A stretch of DNA of 39,581 nucleotides from positions 1 to 39,581 of the forward strand of contig JAFNXN010000012.1 in assembly GCA_017379015.1 (NCBI GenBank), read 5' to 3'. The translations under genes were made by a program, and so were the position numbers. The DNA is from Alistipes sp. GTDB taxonomy: Bacteria; Bacteroidota; Bacteroidia; Bacteroidales; Rikenellaceae. This document shows, piece after piece, positions 6,110 to 15,198 of this stretch (positions are counted from its first letter, which is position 1; each line of letters begins with the position of its first letter). The notes beneath the pieces are model-generated. The model was given only the letters and a program-made list of their open reading frames with translations. It did not search any database and was not told the DNA's origin.

Positions 6110-8818
6110 ATGAAAAGACTTTTTACACTTTGTATTACGTGTGTGTCGTTGGTGGCGATGCTTGCCGTGGGTGGCTGTTCGTATGACGATACGCGCATCT
6201 GGGAATCTATTGACGACCTTAAAGAGCGTGTGTCGGCACTCGAGACGGTGCTCAATGCCTACGAGAACAACCTGTTTATTGAGTCGGTGGAGCAGATCGA
6301 GAATGGTTATATCATCACCTTCTCCGACGGCTCTAAGGCTACAATCACCAATGGCAAGGACGGCGTGGATGGTGCTGACGGTAAGGACGGCGTTGATGGT
6401 GCTGACGGTAAAGATGGCGTTGATGGTGCTGATGGCAAGGACGGCGTAGATGGAGAAGATGGCAAGGATGGTGCTGACGGTAAGGATGGTGATACATACA
6501 TCGAGGAGATAATCGTTGGTACTGACGAGGTTACGTTCGTGCTTACCGATGGCACGTCGTTCTCGATTCCTCTGCGCGCAGCTCTTGACATCTTGTTTGA
6601 TCGCACCGATGTGGCATGCTACGCGGGGGCGAGCATTGAGATTGGCTACAGCGTTGTTGGTGGCGACGAGAAGACAACGGTGGAGAGCTTTGGCGATGGC
6701 GGCTGGCGTACGCGCGTGACGCCGATAGACGCTACGCGAGGCACTATCAAGATCACAGCCCCCGAGTCTGGTGGCGATGGTAAGGTTGTGGTGCTTGCTA
6801 CAACAGGCGCAGGGCTCACATCAATGAAGTCTATTATTTTCGACGAGGGTGTGCTTAGCAACATTATGGAGCGTTACGAGGTGGGCTGGGAGCCCTCTAC
6901 GCTCGTTGTGACGCTCAAGACCAACCTCGACTATACGGTGAATATCCCCGAGGAGGCTAAGGCGTGGTTGAGCCTAGCCGCTACACGTGCCGAGATCCGC
7001 GAGGAGACGTTGGCGTTTAGCATTGCCGAGAATGGCGCAGATGAGCCAGCGCGTGTGGCTACCGTGGAACTTGTCGGCGAGCTTGGCGACAGGTTGCAGA
7101 GCTTCGAGATTGTGCAGCGTCTACAGCCTGTGAACAACCCCATAGAGTTTGCTGATGAGGTGGTTAAGCAGGCGTGTGTCGCAAAGTATGATGCTAATGG
7201 CGATGGTGAGCTCTCGCACAAGGAGGCTGCGGCGGTAGAGATCCTTTGCGGTGATGGGCAGCAGTCGTTGTTTGGTGCTGAGGCTGACAAGGTTACGTCG
7301 TTCGACGAGCTTCAGTATTTTGTTAATCTTAAGCAGATAGGCTCTTATGCCTTCGCGGGATGTGCGAGCCTTAAGAGCCTTGAGCTTCCCGCTACTATTA
7401 TCGAGGTTGGCGATGCTGCGTTTATGAATTGTAGCAGCCTTAACGCCCTATATATCAAGGCTAAGACACCTCCAGTGCTTGGTGCAGATGTCTTCGTGGG
7501 CAATGCTCCTGAGTTCAAAATATATGTTCGTAAGAGTGTGGTTGAGGCGTACAAGGGTGCTGCTGGCTGGAGCGACTATGCCGCTTCGATTGAGGGCTTT
7601 GTGTTTGGCGATGGCAACGACGATGTTGTTGAGCCTGAGAAGCCTAAGACCTATAAGCTTCTTACCGACATCAGCAAGCTCAACGCTGGCGATGAGATTC
7701 TTTTCTGCACAAAGAGTGAGGAGTCGCAGACAGCAAAGCTTCTCTCGACAACTGCCGATGGCTCGTCGCTTAAGTTTACCTCATCTGTAGCGGTTAGTGC
7801 TGGTTTGGAGATATCTGCGGAGGCTCTTCCTGCCGATGCTGCTATCCTCGCTGTGGAGGCTGGTGCTACACCAGGAACGTTGGCACTTAAGGATGCCAAT
7901 ATGGGCTACTTGTATGGTTCTTACGACGCTGAGAACTGGTCGAGCAAGCTTGGCTATAAGGGTACTTTGGATCGCGAGGCAGAGTGGAATATCTCTCTTA
8001 GCTCGAGCTATGCCGTGACCGCCTATGCCTACTACACTGATACCGATTTTCGCTACCTGAACAACTACTATGGCACTAAGTTTAACTTTGCTACTAGCCA
8101 GGGTACTTATTACTACTATATCTATTACGTCGATGGCACATCTAGCGACGAGGGTGGCGATGAGCCTATCGTAACACCTCTTGCTACGCCAGTTGTTACG
8201 GCATCGGCTGAGGGCGATGTTGTTACCGTTTCGTGGGGTGCAGTTGCAGGTGCTAAGGACTATACCGTATCTTGTGGCACAGCCACAACTACTGTTTCGG
8301 CTACAACAGCTACGTTTGAGGGTGTTGAGGCTGGCGAGTATGTGGTGTCGGTTGTTGCTAACCCTACGGATGCTACGCTAAACACTGCATCGGAGGCTGG
8401 GACGGCGACAGTTATTGTTGAGGCTCCAATGGGCGAGCCTAAGAGCATCGAGATTGAGTTCCCAGTGGAGGGCGCAGTAAGCGGTAACTCAGTAGGTACT
8501 ATCTATTCGGGCGATGTTATCATCTCATCTACAGGCTCTTGGCGTACCGATAAGGTTGATGGTCGCGATTGTATCTACATTGGTCGCTCGACATCTCATG
8601 AGCTACGTATCGAGGCTCAGAATGGCAAGACCATCACAAGCGTGACGCTTGAAGCTCCCGTGGGATATGTGGTCGATCTAAAGTGGAAGGAGTATGATGG
8701 CTTTACATCTGGCTCGTACTCTGATGTTTGGACTGGCGAGTGCAAGTCGCGCATCGTCTTTACTGCTGCTGGTGGGTCGCACTCTAACATCGCTAAGATC
8801 GTTGTTGAGTATCGTTAA
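6110..8818 (+). CDS. Mosaic surface lipoprotein: DUF4988-like, collagen-like repeat, BspA leucine-rich repeat, Fn3
   Basis: 902 residues. Lipobox VGGC puts the lipidated Cys at 23. Next come a short coiled coil (about 30-55), a YIITFSDGS beta motif typical of DUF4988, and a Gly-x-Asp collagen-like tract (about 82-128). A BACON-like region (about 150-340) follows, then an EF-hand-like loop (YDANGDGELSHKEA, about 360) that leads into a short BspA-type leucine-rich repeat (IGSYAFAGCASLKSLELP). The rest is a beta-rich domain (about 515-680), an Fn3 domain (about 690-770) and a C-terminal beta domain. This is a surface-exposed modular lipoprotein; binding of a host or dietary ligand is inferred from the modules. 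It has its own promoter and ends at a shared terminator. Confidence 0.8.
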   Translation: MKRLFTLCITCVSLVAMLAVGGCSYDDTRIWESIDDLKERVSALETVLNAYENNLFIESVEQIENGYIITFSDGSKATITNGKDGVDGADGKDGVDGADGKDGVDGADGKDGVDGEDGKDGADGKDGDTYIEEIIVGTDEVTFVLTDGTSFSIPLRAALDILFDRTDVACYAGASIEIGYSVVGGDEKTTVESFGDGGWRTRVTPIDATRGTIKITAPESGGDGKVVVLATTGAGLTSMKSIIFDEGVLSNIMERYEVGWEPSTLVVTLKTNLDYTVNIPEEAKAWLSLAATRAEIREETLAFSIAENGADEPARVATVELVGELGDRLQSFEIVQRLQPVNNPIEFADEVVKQACVAKYDANGDGELSHKEAAAVEILCGDGQQSLFGAEADKVTSFDELQYFVNLKQIGSYAFAGCASLKSLELPATIIEVGDAAFMNCSSLNALYIKAKTPPVLGADVFVGNAPEFKIYVRKSVVEAYKGAAGWSDYAASIEGFVFGDGNDDVVEPEKPKTYKLLTDISKLNAGDEILFCTKSEESQTAKLLSTTADGSSLKFTSSVAVSAGLEISAEALPADAAILAVEAGATPGTLALKDANMGYLYGSYDAENWSSKLGYKGTLDREAEWNISLSSSYAVTAYAYYTDTDFRYLNNYYGTKFNFATSQGTYYYYIYYVDGTSSDEGGDEPIVTPLATPVVTASAEGDVVTVSWGAVAGAKDYTVSCGTATTTVSATTATFEGVEAGEYVVSVVANPTDATLNTASEAGTATVIVEAPMGEPKSIEIEFPVEGAVSGNSVGTIYSGDVIISSTGSWRTDKVDGRDCIYIGRSTSHELRIEAQNGKTITSVTLEAPVGYVVDLKWKEYDGFTSGSYSDVWTGECKSRIVFTAAGGSHSNIAKIVVEYR
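6353..6493 (+). repeat. 27-bp coding tandem repeat (collagen-like Gly-x-Asp)
   Basis: Four consecutive 27-bp units (6353-6460) each encode GKDGVDGAD or a close variant, followed by an 18-bp partial unit and a final 15 bp. Units differ mainly at third codon positions, so the protein repeat is kept. The copy number is likely to vary between strains by slippage; that is inference. Confidence 0.85.
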
Positions 8819-8840
8819 ACCTTTGCAGGTAAAAAAGTTA

Positions 8841-8870
8841 GGGGTTGACTCTTTGTGTTGAGCCAACCCC
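8841..8870. terminator. Terminator between convergent genes
   Basis: The stem GGGGTTGACTC / GAGCCAACCCC (11 positions, one mismatch) has an 8-nt loop. An A-run precedes it, which becomes a T-run on the minus strand, and TTCTT follows it. It can stop both the lipoprotein (+) and the xus operon (-). Confidence 0.75.
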
Positions 8871-8881
8871 TTCTTGCTATT

Positions 8882-9706
8882 CTATCTCTTGCGGCGCAGT
8901 AGTCGTTTTATCCATAGGTAGTATCCCGTGAGGGGTAGTGTGCCACCTATAAAGGCTGCCGCAGCCCACATTATCTTTGTTGCGATGCCGCCTATTGTTC
9001 CTGTGTGAAGTGCGCGAAGCCATGTGCGGGCATCCTCGCCAAAGAGGGCGTAGAAGCCATCGCGATACCATTCAAACGACCATACAAGACCCGTGAGTGC
9101 CATGATGAGCAGGAGAAGCGTGGCGTAGATACCTCCTACGGCATGCAGGTCATACCAGAAGCGATGCCACCCCTTGCGCACCGATACCACCGAACGGTTG
9201 AGCCACATCTTCAGCGTCTTGGGCCACCATAGGAAGCAGCCAGTGATGAGTATTATGACCATCGCCAGGGTGCTTATGCCCACAACCATCTTGCCAACAC
9301 TCATCTCGCCCTTAGCCTTGGGAGAGTCCATCAGCCAGCGGTGCATGCGAAAGGCGACGGTGAAGAACTTAAGACGCTCGGGAGTGCCTAGTATCTCGCC
9401 AGTGTACTGATTCACGTAGATGGTCTCGCGCTTGCCTAGCCTAAAGCCGATGCTTCGTCTAGGATCTGCCTCCTCCTCGATGCGCTCGACGCTCTTACCC
9501 TCGGGTAGCGATGCCTCGACGCTCGCCTGGAGCACGGCTGTGGGGATTGGCTCACCCAGTGGCTCGACATAGTGGTACTCGTGCTGTACGTGACGCGTTA
9601 TCTCCTTCTCGAAGACGAGGATCGCTCCCGTGAAGCAGATGATCGAGATCGTTATGCCCAGAGGTATGGAGAACCATATATGTAGTTGCTTTACTAAGTT
9701 TCTCAT
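8882..9706 (-). CDS. xusC: PepSY-associated inner-membrane protein, XusC-like
   Basis: 274 residues. Transmembrane segments lie near 12-32, 140-162, 187-210 and 240-262. Between the first two is a periplasmic PepSY-type region (VLQASVEASLPEGKSVERI; ETIYVNQYTGEILG). Histidines kept in the PepSY_TM family are seen in LHIWFSIPLG, RMHRWLMD, WYDLHAVGG and RALHTGTIGG; they are candidate haem or metal ligands. Third gene of an operon whose other members are a DUF4374 lipoprotein and a TonB receptor, the same content and order as xusABC of B. thetaiotaomicron. There, XusC is the inner-membrane part of xenosiderophore use and may reduce ferric iron. The assignment to xusC rests on family plus context. 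Confidence 0.8.
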   Translation of the reverse strand: MRNLVKQLHIWFSIPLGITISIICFTGAILVFEKEITRHVQHEYHYVEPLGEPIPTAVLQASVEASLPEGKSVERIEEEADPRRSIGFRLGKRETIYVNQYTGEILGTPERLKFFTVAFRMHRWLMDSPKAKGEMSVGKMVVGISTLAMVIILITGCFLWWPKTLKMWLNRSVVSVRKGWHRFWYDLHAVGGIYATLLLLIMALTGLVWSFEWYRDGFYALFGEDARTWLRALHTGTIGGIATKIMWAAAAFIGGTLPLTGYYLWIKRLLRRKR

Positions 9707-9770
9707 TTGAGCACGTTTTGTTGGTGTGTTGCAAAGTTACAAAATAAAATTGCTATTTCCGAAAAATAAT

Positions 9771-11165
9771 CTAGTTTTTTGGCTCAAGGCGTCCTATGCC
9801 GCTAATCTGTGTTGCCTCGATGGTTAGACCCTTTGTAGCTACGGCTGTCTGGGTGTCTATGACGTAGATTGCAGGGTAGTTATCTGTCAGTGTCACAGGT
9901 ATATATATCTTGCCATTCTCGCTGTATGGAGTGCCACCAAAGCCCGAGATAGAGTCGCTTGCCGGAAGACCTGTTACGGGGCTGAGAGTACCCGCCTCGG
10001 CGTTGAATATCGCCAACTGGTTTGCCGTCATCGTCTTGCCTGGAGCTAGCGGGCTGTCGTACATTAGTAGTAGGAAGCTGCTGCCACCGACATACCACGT
10101 GCGTAGGAACGAGCGACCCTCGGCAAGAGCCTCGATGTTGATGTAGTAGCTAGGGTCGAACTCCTCGCTGCCTGAGTTGATCCGCACCACACCTGCGGGG
10201 AGAGTTGTACGCTGACGCTCGTCGCTCATGCTCTTGGCATACGAGGGCGAGAAGACATAGACATCGCCCGACTCTGCCTCCCAGATCATCTGGTAGTACT
10301 GCGACTTGTTGCGACCCGCGGCATAGCTGATCTTGTCGGTGCGTATAAGACGCTTAGAGGAGAGTGTCTCGTCGTCGAAGATTGCCACCCAGCACTCGTC
10401 GGGATACTGTGTCCACTGTAGCTCTCCCTCCTTGTAAGCTCCTGATCCTGAGCCGCCAGCCTCGCTCTTAACAAGGTCGGCATAGCCCTCGCGAATCCAC
10501 TTGCCACCATCTGCCTTAACGCCATACTGGCTAAGACCCATAGGCACAGCCGCGGAGTAGATCTTGTCGCCAACCTCCTCGATACCTGCGAGGGTTACGA
10601 ACTCGCCATTGCCTAGGTAGTTCTCAGCGAGATAGTGCTCTTCGAGGGTGTTGTTGGTTGTATATGTCTCAGCCTCAACGTCGAGTAGCGATACGAGGAT
10701 CGACTTTGGAAGGTAGCCATTCTCGTCTGCCCACTCTGTAGGACCATCGCCCGTAGAGGTGGTCATCACATACTCTTGATAGGTACCCACGGTCGTGAAG
10801 CGGCGCACGGCATACTCTGCCGAGCGTGCCGAGAGTGTGTAGTCGGCGTTCATGACGTAGGAGCGTGTAGTGCCGGCGTTGCCCTGGTTGTAGGTAAGGC
10901 CGTAGAGGTACTTATCGCCCCAGAATACCCAGTACGATGCGCCATCGTTAACCAAGCCGTTGGTCATGCCGATAGTGCCACGCTCAAGGCTCTCGGCCGT
11001 TAGTAGCGCATTGGTCGTGGTGTTCGAGAATGTACCCTGCGAGGCGATGACGTATGGTCGCTCGGTGTCGGGTGTTGGGTTTGTGTTGCTTGGCGAAGGG
11101 CTTTCGCATGCTGTGATGCTAGCGATGAGCAGTGCAGCAGTGATTGTTGTAAAAAGTCTGTTCAT
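9771..11165 (-). CDS. xusB: DUF4374 surface lipoprotein, XusB-like siderophore-binding protein
   Basis: 464 residues. Lipobox ITAC gives Cys20, followed by a Ser/Pro/Thr-rich linker. The remainder is a run of beta-strands with repeated short blade-like segments ([60 protein letters not shown]), matching the DUF4374 family with its propeller-like pattern. In B. thetaiotaomicron XusB is a surface lipoprotein that captures enterobactin- or salmochelin-type ferric siderophores and works with receptor XusA. Here it starts 20 nt after the receptor gene stop and precedes the PepSY gene by 64 nt, so the three are probably one transcript. Ligand range cannot be read from sequence. Confidence 0.8.
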   Translation of the reverse strand: MNRLFTTITAALLIASITACESPSPSNTNPTPDTERPYVIASQGTFSNTTTNALLTAESLERGTIGMTNGLVNDGASYWVFWGDKYLYGLTYNQGNAGTTRSYVMNADYTLSARSAEYAVRRFTTVGTYQEYVMTTSTGDGPTEWADENGYLPKSILVSLLDVEAETYTTNNTLEEHYLAENYLGNGEFVTLAGIEEVGDKIYSAAVPMGLSQYGVKADGGKWIREGYADLVKSEAGGSGSGAYKEGELQWTQYPDECWVAIFDDETLSSKRLIRTDKISYAAGRNKSQYYQMIWEAESGDVYVFSPSYAKSMSDERQRTTLPAGVVRINSGSEEFDPSYYINIEALAEGRSFLRTWYVGGSSFLLLMYDSPLAPGKTMTANQLAIFNAEAGTLSPVTGLPASDSISGFGGTPYSENGKIYIPVTLTDNYPAIYVIDTQTAVATKGLTIEATQISGIGRLEPKN

Positions 11166-11185
11166 AGTTATAATTGTTTAAATTA

Positions 11186-13612
11186 TTATCGTTGCTTGCC
11201 TCCTCCGAGGGCGATGCGTAGCTTGGCATAGAATGCGCGTCCCGCCTTTTGGAGGCTGAAGTTGTCGTAAAGTCGCTCGTTGGTTAGATTACGGCACTCG
11301 AGCGATAGGTTGTACCTCCCCTGACACATCGAGTAACCTACGGAGATGTTGTGCGAGAACTGGCTGGGCACCATATACTCTGCGCGGTTAGTGCCGATGC
11401 GCGATGAGTAGTAGTAGAAGCCATCGAGGTAGTTGTTCTCGTAGCTTATCGTCAGCACGTTGCCCTCTCGCAGGCAGTTGTGCCACGTGAATGTTATGTC
11501 GCTATCGGCAAAGAGATAGGGTATGTTGGGCATGCGGTCGCCGTAGCCGAGGTTGGGCATCGACACCGTGCCGATGGCTATCTTCATGTTGTCGCGGATG
11601 TCCGAGTAGGTCACATTGCCACCTACAGAGAGCCATGACGACAGGGTGTAGCGTGCCGAGAGGTTGACACCCCATGTACGCACCTTGCCATAGTTGATGT
11701 AGCTTGCTGCCACCTTGCCGCCGCTGAGGTCGACGATGTTGCGCTGTATGTAGTCGTGCGTGTCGCGGTATATAGCCCCCACCTCGACATATACCCCATG
11801 TTCGTCGCTTGCGCCGAGAGCATCTGAGTAGCTGAGGCTTAGGTTGAGGTTGTCACTGCGCTCGGGGCGTATGCCTATATCGCCCATCTCGAGATCCTCA
11901 TCGCCAAACATCTCCTCGATTGTGGGCAGGCGAAAGGCGCGCTCGTAGGATAGCTTAGCCTGTAGCTCGGGGAGTATGAAGAGTGTTGAGGCTGCGCCAA
12001 AGCCTAGGGCACTGTTGTGTCGCTCGGTAAGCACAAAGGTGGTGCTATTGGCATCTGTCGCCATAGGTCCCGAGGCTGAGATCTGGTAGCTCTTGGCAAA
12101 TGCCGAGATGTTCCACCCTCGTACGGGGGCGTAGCGATACTGTAGGCCCGTGATGTTTTTGAGTGTCTGCTTGCCGATGCTCTCGCCCTGCTCCTTCTTT
12201 GCAAGCAGCGATGTGTTGCTGCGCGTGAAGAGGTTGAAGACGTGGTTTAGCGTTATGGTATGCTTGCGACCGAGGCGGTAGTTGAGCGTTGCCGTGGCAC
12301 TCCAGTTGTCGTTTATTGAGCGTGTGTGCATGTAGGATTGCTCGCCTGGCGAGTTAAGACGCTTCTGCTCGCCACGCCAGTTGTACTTGTACTGCGCCGT
12401 GTCGACGTTTGTTGTGATGTTGCGGTTGTAGTTTGCCGTGAGCGTGAGGTCGAGACCCTGCACTATGAGGTTGCGCTTAAGGTACTCCACCGAGGGCATC
12501 AGCGTGTGACCAAAGCGAAACTTCTCGCCATAGACAACATCCTGACGCACACCCGTCTGTATATCCTTGTGCATCTGCGAGTAGGTCATCTTCACCACCA
12601 TGCGGTCAGCCCAGCCTCTATCCACCACGCCCACCTTTGCCACTATCGCCTCGTTGTGGTAGGTGTCGTGGAAACGCCTCACACGCTCCTTCTTTAGCTT
12701 GTCGATGCGGCCTGTTTCAAAATCTTCAACCGCAGCATCCACCGTGTAGTTGTTATCCGAGTAGTTCTGAAAGGCATTTATCTCCCACATTATGCCGTTG
12801 GCAAGTGTCTGACCAGCATTTATTTGCGAGCGATGGGTGTTGAACGACCCGAATGAGTACGAGGCATTGGCAAACCATCGTTGGCGGCTCTTGTTGGTTA
12901 CAATGTTGACCACGCCACCCAGAGCATCGGAGCCAAAGCCTACGGGCACCACGCCGCGATAGATCTCTATGCGCTCGGCAAAACCTGCGGGGATGTTGTT
13001 TATCGAGAAGGAGCCTCCCACGCCCTCCTGAGGTACGCCGTCGATAAATATTTTGATGTGCTTGCCCGTGAAGCCGTCGAGCGTGATCGCTGCATCGGAG
13101 CCTACGCCACCCGACTCGCGGAGCTTCATGCCTGGGGCTTTGTTGAGGGCGTCGGCAAGGTTTTTCGAGGTGTTCTCCAACGAGCGCGTATTTATGACTA
13201 CGGCGTTGAACGCCGAGCGTCGTAGCTGCCCTATGCCCGAGGCGGATACAACCACCTCGTCGATGCGTGTTGCTGACTCCTTAAGCGCGAAGTCGATACT
13301 TGTGTTGAGCTCCTTAGCCACTATGACGTGTGTGGCGTGCTCATAGCCTAGTGATGAGGCTGTTAGGGTCTGCTCGCCCTCGGGGACCTGGAGGGTGTAG
13401 CGTCCCGCGAGGTCGGTTGTTGTGCCTATCGTTGTGCCCTCGATGTAGACGGTGGCGTAGGGTAGCGGCGTGCCATCCTCTGTGAGCACAACACCCGAGA
13501 GGGTGCTCTGTTTCGAGGCACTGTGTGGTGGCTCGGTGGCGTATGTCTTGGTGATAGTTGCGCTAAGCACAATGAGTGTGACGGCGATTATCCTCTGTAG
13601 CATTATCTTCAT
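11186..13612 (-). CDS. xusA: TonB-dependent siderophore receptor, XusA-like
   Basis: 808 residues. A signal sequence ends near residue 26. A carboxypeptidase-D-like beta-sandwich follows (about 38-113; LSGVVLTEDGTPLPYATVYI), then a TonB box region (IDEVVVSAS), a plug domain (about 120-230; NTRSLENTSKNLADALNKAP, GVVPVGFGSDALGGVVNIVT) and a 22-strand-type barrel to the C-terminus. The lack of a SusD partner and the linked DUF4374 and PepSY genes point to iron-siderophore rather than glycan uptake. Energy would come from TonB-ExbBD encoded elsewhere. The ATG at 13610-13612 is preferred; a second ATG three codons in is possible. No Fur-type operator is recognised. Confidence 0.85.
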   Translation of the reverse strand: MKIMLQRIIAVTLIVLSATITKTYATEPPHSASKQSTLSGVVLTEDGTPLPYATVYIEGTTIGTTTDLAGRYTLQVPEGEQTLTASSLGYEHATHVIVAKELNTSIDFALKESATRIDEVVVSASGIGQLRRSAFNAVVINTRSLENTSKNLADALNKAPGMKLRESGGVGSDAAITLDGFTGKHIKIFIDGVPQEGVGGSFSINNIPAGFAERIEIYRGVVPVGFGSDALGGVVNIVTNKSRQRWFANASYSFGSFNTHRSQINAGQTLANGIMWEINAFQNYSDNNYTVDAAVEDFETGRIDKLKKERVRRFHDTYHNEAIVAKVGVVDRGWADRMVVKMTYSQMHKDIQTGVRQDVVYGEKFRFGHTLMPSVEYLKRNLIVQGLDLTLTANYNRNITTNVDTAQYKYNWRGEQKRLNSPGEQSYMHTRSINDNWSATATLNYRLGRKHTITLNHVFNLFTRSNTSLLAKKEQGESIGKQTLKNITGLQYRYAPVRGWNISAFAKSYQISASGPMATDANSTTFVLTERHNSALGFGAASTLFILPELQAKLSYERAFRLPTIEEMFGDEDLEMGDIGIRPERSDNLNLSLSYSDALGASDEHGVYVEVGAIYRDTHDYIQRNIVDLSGGKVAASYINYGKVRTWGVNLSARYTLSSWLSVGGNVTYSDIRDNMKIAIGTVSMPNLGYGDRMPNIPYLFADSDITFTWHNCLREGNVLTISYENNYLDGFYYYSSRIGTNRAEYMVPSQFSHNISVGYSMCQGRYNLSLECRNLTNERLYDNFSLQKAGRAFYAKLRIALGGGKQR

Positions 13613-13632
13613 CTATATTAGTTTTCTCGCTG

Positions 13633-13664
13633 CAAAGGTATCGCCTTTTTGCGTGGGCCACAAT
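13633..13664 (-). promoter_or_regulatory. Promoter of the xusABC-like operon
   Basis: On the minus strand: ATTG (13661-13664), 20 nt, TACCTTTG (13633-13640). The -7 box is exact and the -33 box has one mismatch. The -7 box ends 21 nt before the start codon, giving a very short leader. Confidence 0.6.
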
Positions 13665-13719
13665 CGCCTAATATTGGGAAAATGGGGCTCAGGTATCCCC
13701 ATGATTTGGGGAGTGGCAC

Positions 13720-13754
13720 AAAAAAAAGAGCAGAAAGCGGAACTCTCCGCTCTC
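13720..13754 (-). terminator. Terminator of the pyrH-tlpA-frr operon
   Basis: On the minus strand the stem GAGAGCGGA / TCCGCTTTC (9 bp, one G-T pair) has loop GAGT and is followed by TGCTC and a run of eight T. It lies about 120 nt after the frr stop, beyond the 24-bp repeats, so the repeats would be transcribed in the 3' untranslated region. Confidence 0.8.
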
Positions 13755-13778
13755 CACCCTTGACTGTGGAAGTAGCAC

Positions 13779-13874
13779 TATGCCACCATAGTTGCCCTCT
13801 TCTATGTTATCATAGTTGTGCTCTCCTATGCCACCATAGTTGCCCTCTTCTATGTCATCACGACTCTCCTCTTT
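13779..13874. repeat. Four 24-bp tandem repeats in the 3' region of frr
   Basis: Units start at 13779, 13803, 13827 and 13851. Units 1 and 3 are identical, unit 2 differs at a few positions and unit 4 is more diverged and abuts the frr stop. Units 1-3 contain CTATG-N4-CATAG, a small perfect palindrome, so the array could form a row of hairpins in the frr transcript. There are no unique spacers, so it is not a CRISPR array. Confidence 0.8.
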
Positions 13875-14431
13875 TAGACTGTCATGACCTCCTTCTCCTT
13901 CTTCTCGAGCTCCTGGTCGATAAGCTTTGTAAACTTCTCGAGGATCTTCTGCACCTGTGCCTCGCCATCCTTCTGCTCATCCTCAGACATGCCATCCTTC
14001 TGAGCCTTCTTGAATGCCTCAACAGCATCGCGGCGTGCATTGCGGAGGCTGATACGTGCAGTCTCGCCCTCGCCCTTAACCTTCTTCACGATATCCTTAC
14101 GGCGATCCTCTGTAAGTGGAGGTATCGAAAGACGGATGTGCTCGCCGTTGTTAGATGGTGTAAGACCGATGTTTGAGTCGATGATCGCCTTCTCGATAGG
14201 GCGGATCATATTCTTGTCCCATGGCTGGATAAGTATGGTCTTAGCATCGGGTACGGTGACACTCGCTACGCCCGACACAGGAGTCTGCGAGCCGTAGTAG
14301 TCTACAAATACGCCATTGAGGACGTTTACTGATGCCTTACCAGCACGAATGTTAAGCAACTCCTCAACAAGATGATCGACAGCGCGCTGCATGCGATCGG
14401 TGGTTTCATTCAAAATAGTCTTGGTATCCAT
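13874..14431 (-). CDS. frr: Ribosome recycling factor
   Basis: 185 residues, the standard length. It releases post-termination ribosomes from mRNA with EF-G. The sequence shows the family from end to end: DRMQRAVDHLVEELLNIRAG at the N-terminus (the conserved L..iRtGrA region), YYGSQTPVSGVASVTVPDAK, IQPWDKNMI, GLTPSNNGEHIRLSIPPLTE, and the C-terminal helix with RRDAVEAFKKAQKDG. The last residues are Lys/Glu-rich. It is the last gene of a minus-strand group pyrH, tlpA-like, frr, 50 nt after the thioredoxin gene. The TAA stop touches the tandem repeat array. Confidence 0.97.
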   Translation of the reverse strand: MDTKTILNETTDRMQRAVDHLVEELLNIRAGKASVNVLNGVFVDYYGSQTPVSGVASVTVPDAKTILIQPWDKNMIRPIEKAIIDSNIGLTPSNNGEHIRLSIPPLTEDRRKDIVKKVKGEGETARISLRNARRDAVEAFKKAQKDGMSEDEQKDGEAQVQKILEKFTKLIDQELEKKEKEVMTV

Positions 14432-14481
14432 ATATCATCGTTTTAATTGTTCCTTCTCGATAACTGCGTAGCTACACACAA

Positions 14482-15150
14482 CTAGTTAAGTGCCTTGCTG
14501 ATAGCCTCGTTGACCTCCTTGGCAATAACCTCGTCGTAGCCAGCATTGCGGTAGACCACTCTGCCATCTTTGCCGATGATGAAGGTGCGAGGTATGTAGT
14601 TTGAGGCATAGAGGTCATAGATCTTGCGCTCGGGGTCGATGCCCACACCGAACTTGTAGCCGTTATCGGTGATAAACTTCTCGACGAGCGATCGCTCCTC
14701 GCCACGCGAGATGGGCAACACCACAAGGTCGCTTCCCGCAAAGGGGTCCAACACACCCTCCTGAAGGTGTGCCAACTCCTGACGACATGGAGGACACCAC
14801 GTAGCCCAGAAGCATACCATGACAACCTTGCCACGCAGTGAGGCAAGAGCTATCTCGCGGCCATCGAGCATCGTAACTGTGAACTCGGGTGCAACATCGC
14901 CAACCTGAATAAGCGTCGTGCGCTCAACATCTAGCTCCTCCTCCGTGAGCTCTCGCTTAGGCTCCTCGGCGGGCTCCTCCGTAGGCTCGGCAGTAGCCTC
15001 AACCTGCTCTGTCTGAGCCTCCTCGACAACTTCTGCCTCGGCACCTAGAGGCCACTTAACAATCAAGACCACAAGGATGATAAGCACCACAAGCATCGCT
15101 ACAAGCGATAGGGTAGATCCGCGCTTCTTGTATTTACTCTCTATAGCCAT
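14482..15150 (-). CDS. TlpA-like membrane-anchored thiol-disulfide oxidoreductase
   Basis: 222 residues. A single N-terminal membrane helix (about 13-32) precedes an acidic Glu/Ala/Pro/Thr linker (about 37-72) and a thioredoxin-fold domain of the TlpA/ResA group. The active site is WCPPC (Cys119, Cys122) in VMVCFWATWCPPCRQEL, and the later Ile-Pro of SNYIPRTFIIG is the cis-Pro loop. It should face the periplasm and reduce disulfides, for example in cytochrome maturation or surface proteins; the partner is unknown. Its place between pyrH and frr, two genes usually next to each other, makes it an insertion into a translation/nucleotide operon. Confidence 0.9.
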   Translation of the reverse strand: MAIESKYKKRGSTLSLVAMLVVLIILVVLIVKWPLGAEAEVVEEAQTEQVEATAEPTEEPAEEPKRELTEEELDVERTTLIQVGDVAPEFTVTMLDGREIALASLRGKVVMVCFWATWCPPCRQELAHLQEGVLDPFAGSDLVVLPISRGEERSLVEKFITDNGYKFGVGIDPERKIYDLYASNYIPRTFIIGKDGRVVYRNAGYDEVIAKEVNEAISKALN

Positions 15151-15198
15151 AATATCAACATCAAAAGTGTTAAACCATATAAATATCTTTCCAATAAG

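Noticed and set aside
13585-13612. Possible Fur site at the xusA start (two GATAAT half-sites)
   Set aside because: The half-sites lie within the first codons, are not arranged as the 19-bp palindrome, and can be explained by the coding sequence.
13779-13874. Possible CRISPR array
   Set aside because: The repeats are contiguous with no unique spacers, and no cas genes are present.
13649-14176. 175-codon plus-strand frame with CHHSCPLL-type repeats
   Set aside because: It is antisense to frr and the 24-bp repeats; the apparent repeats come from the DNA array.
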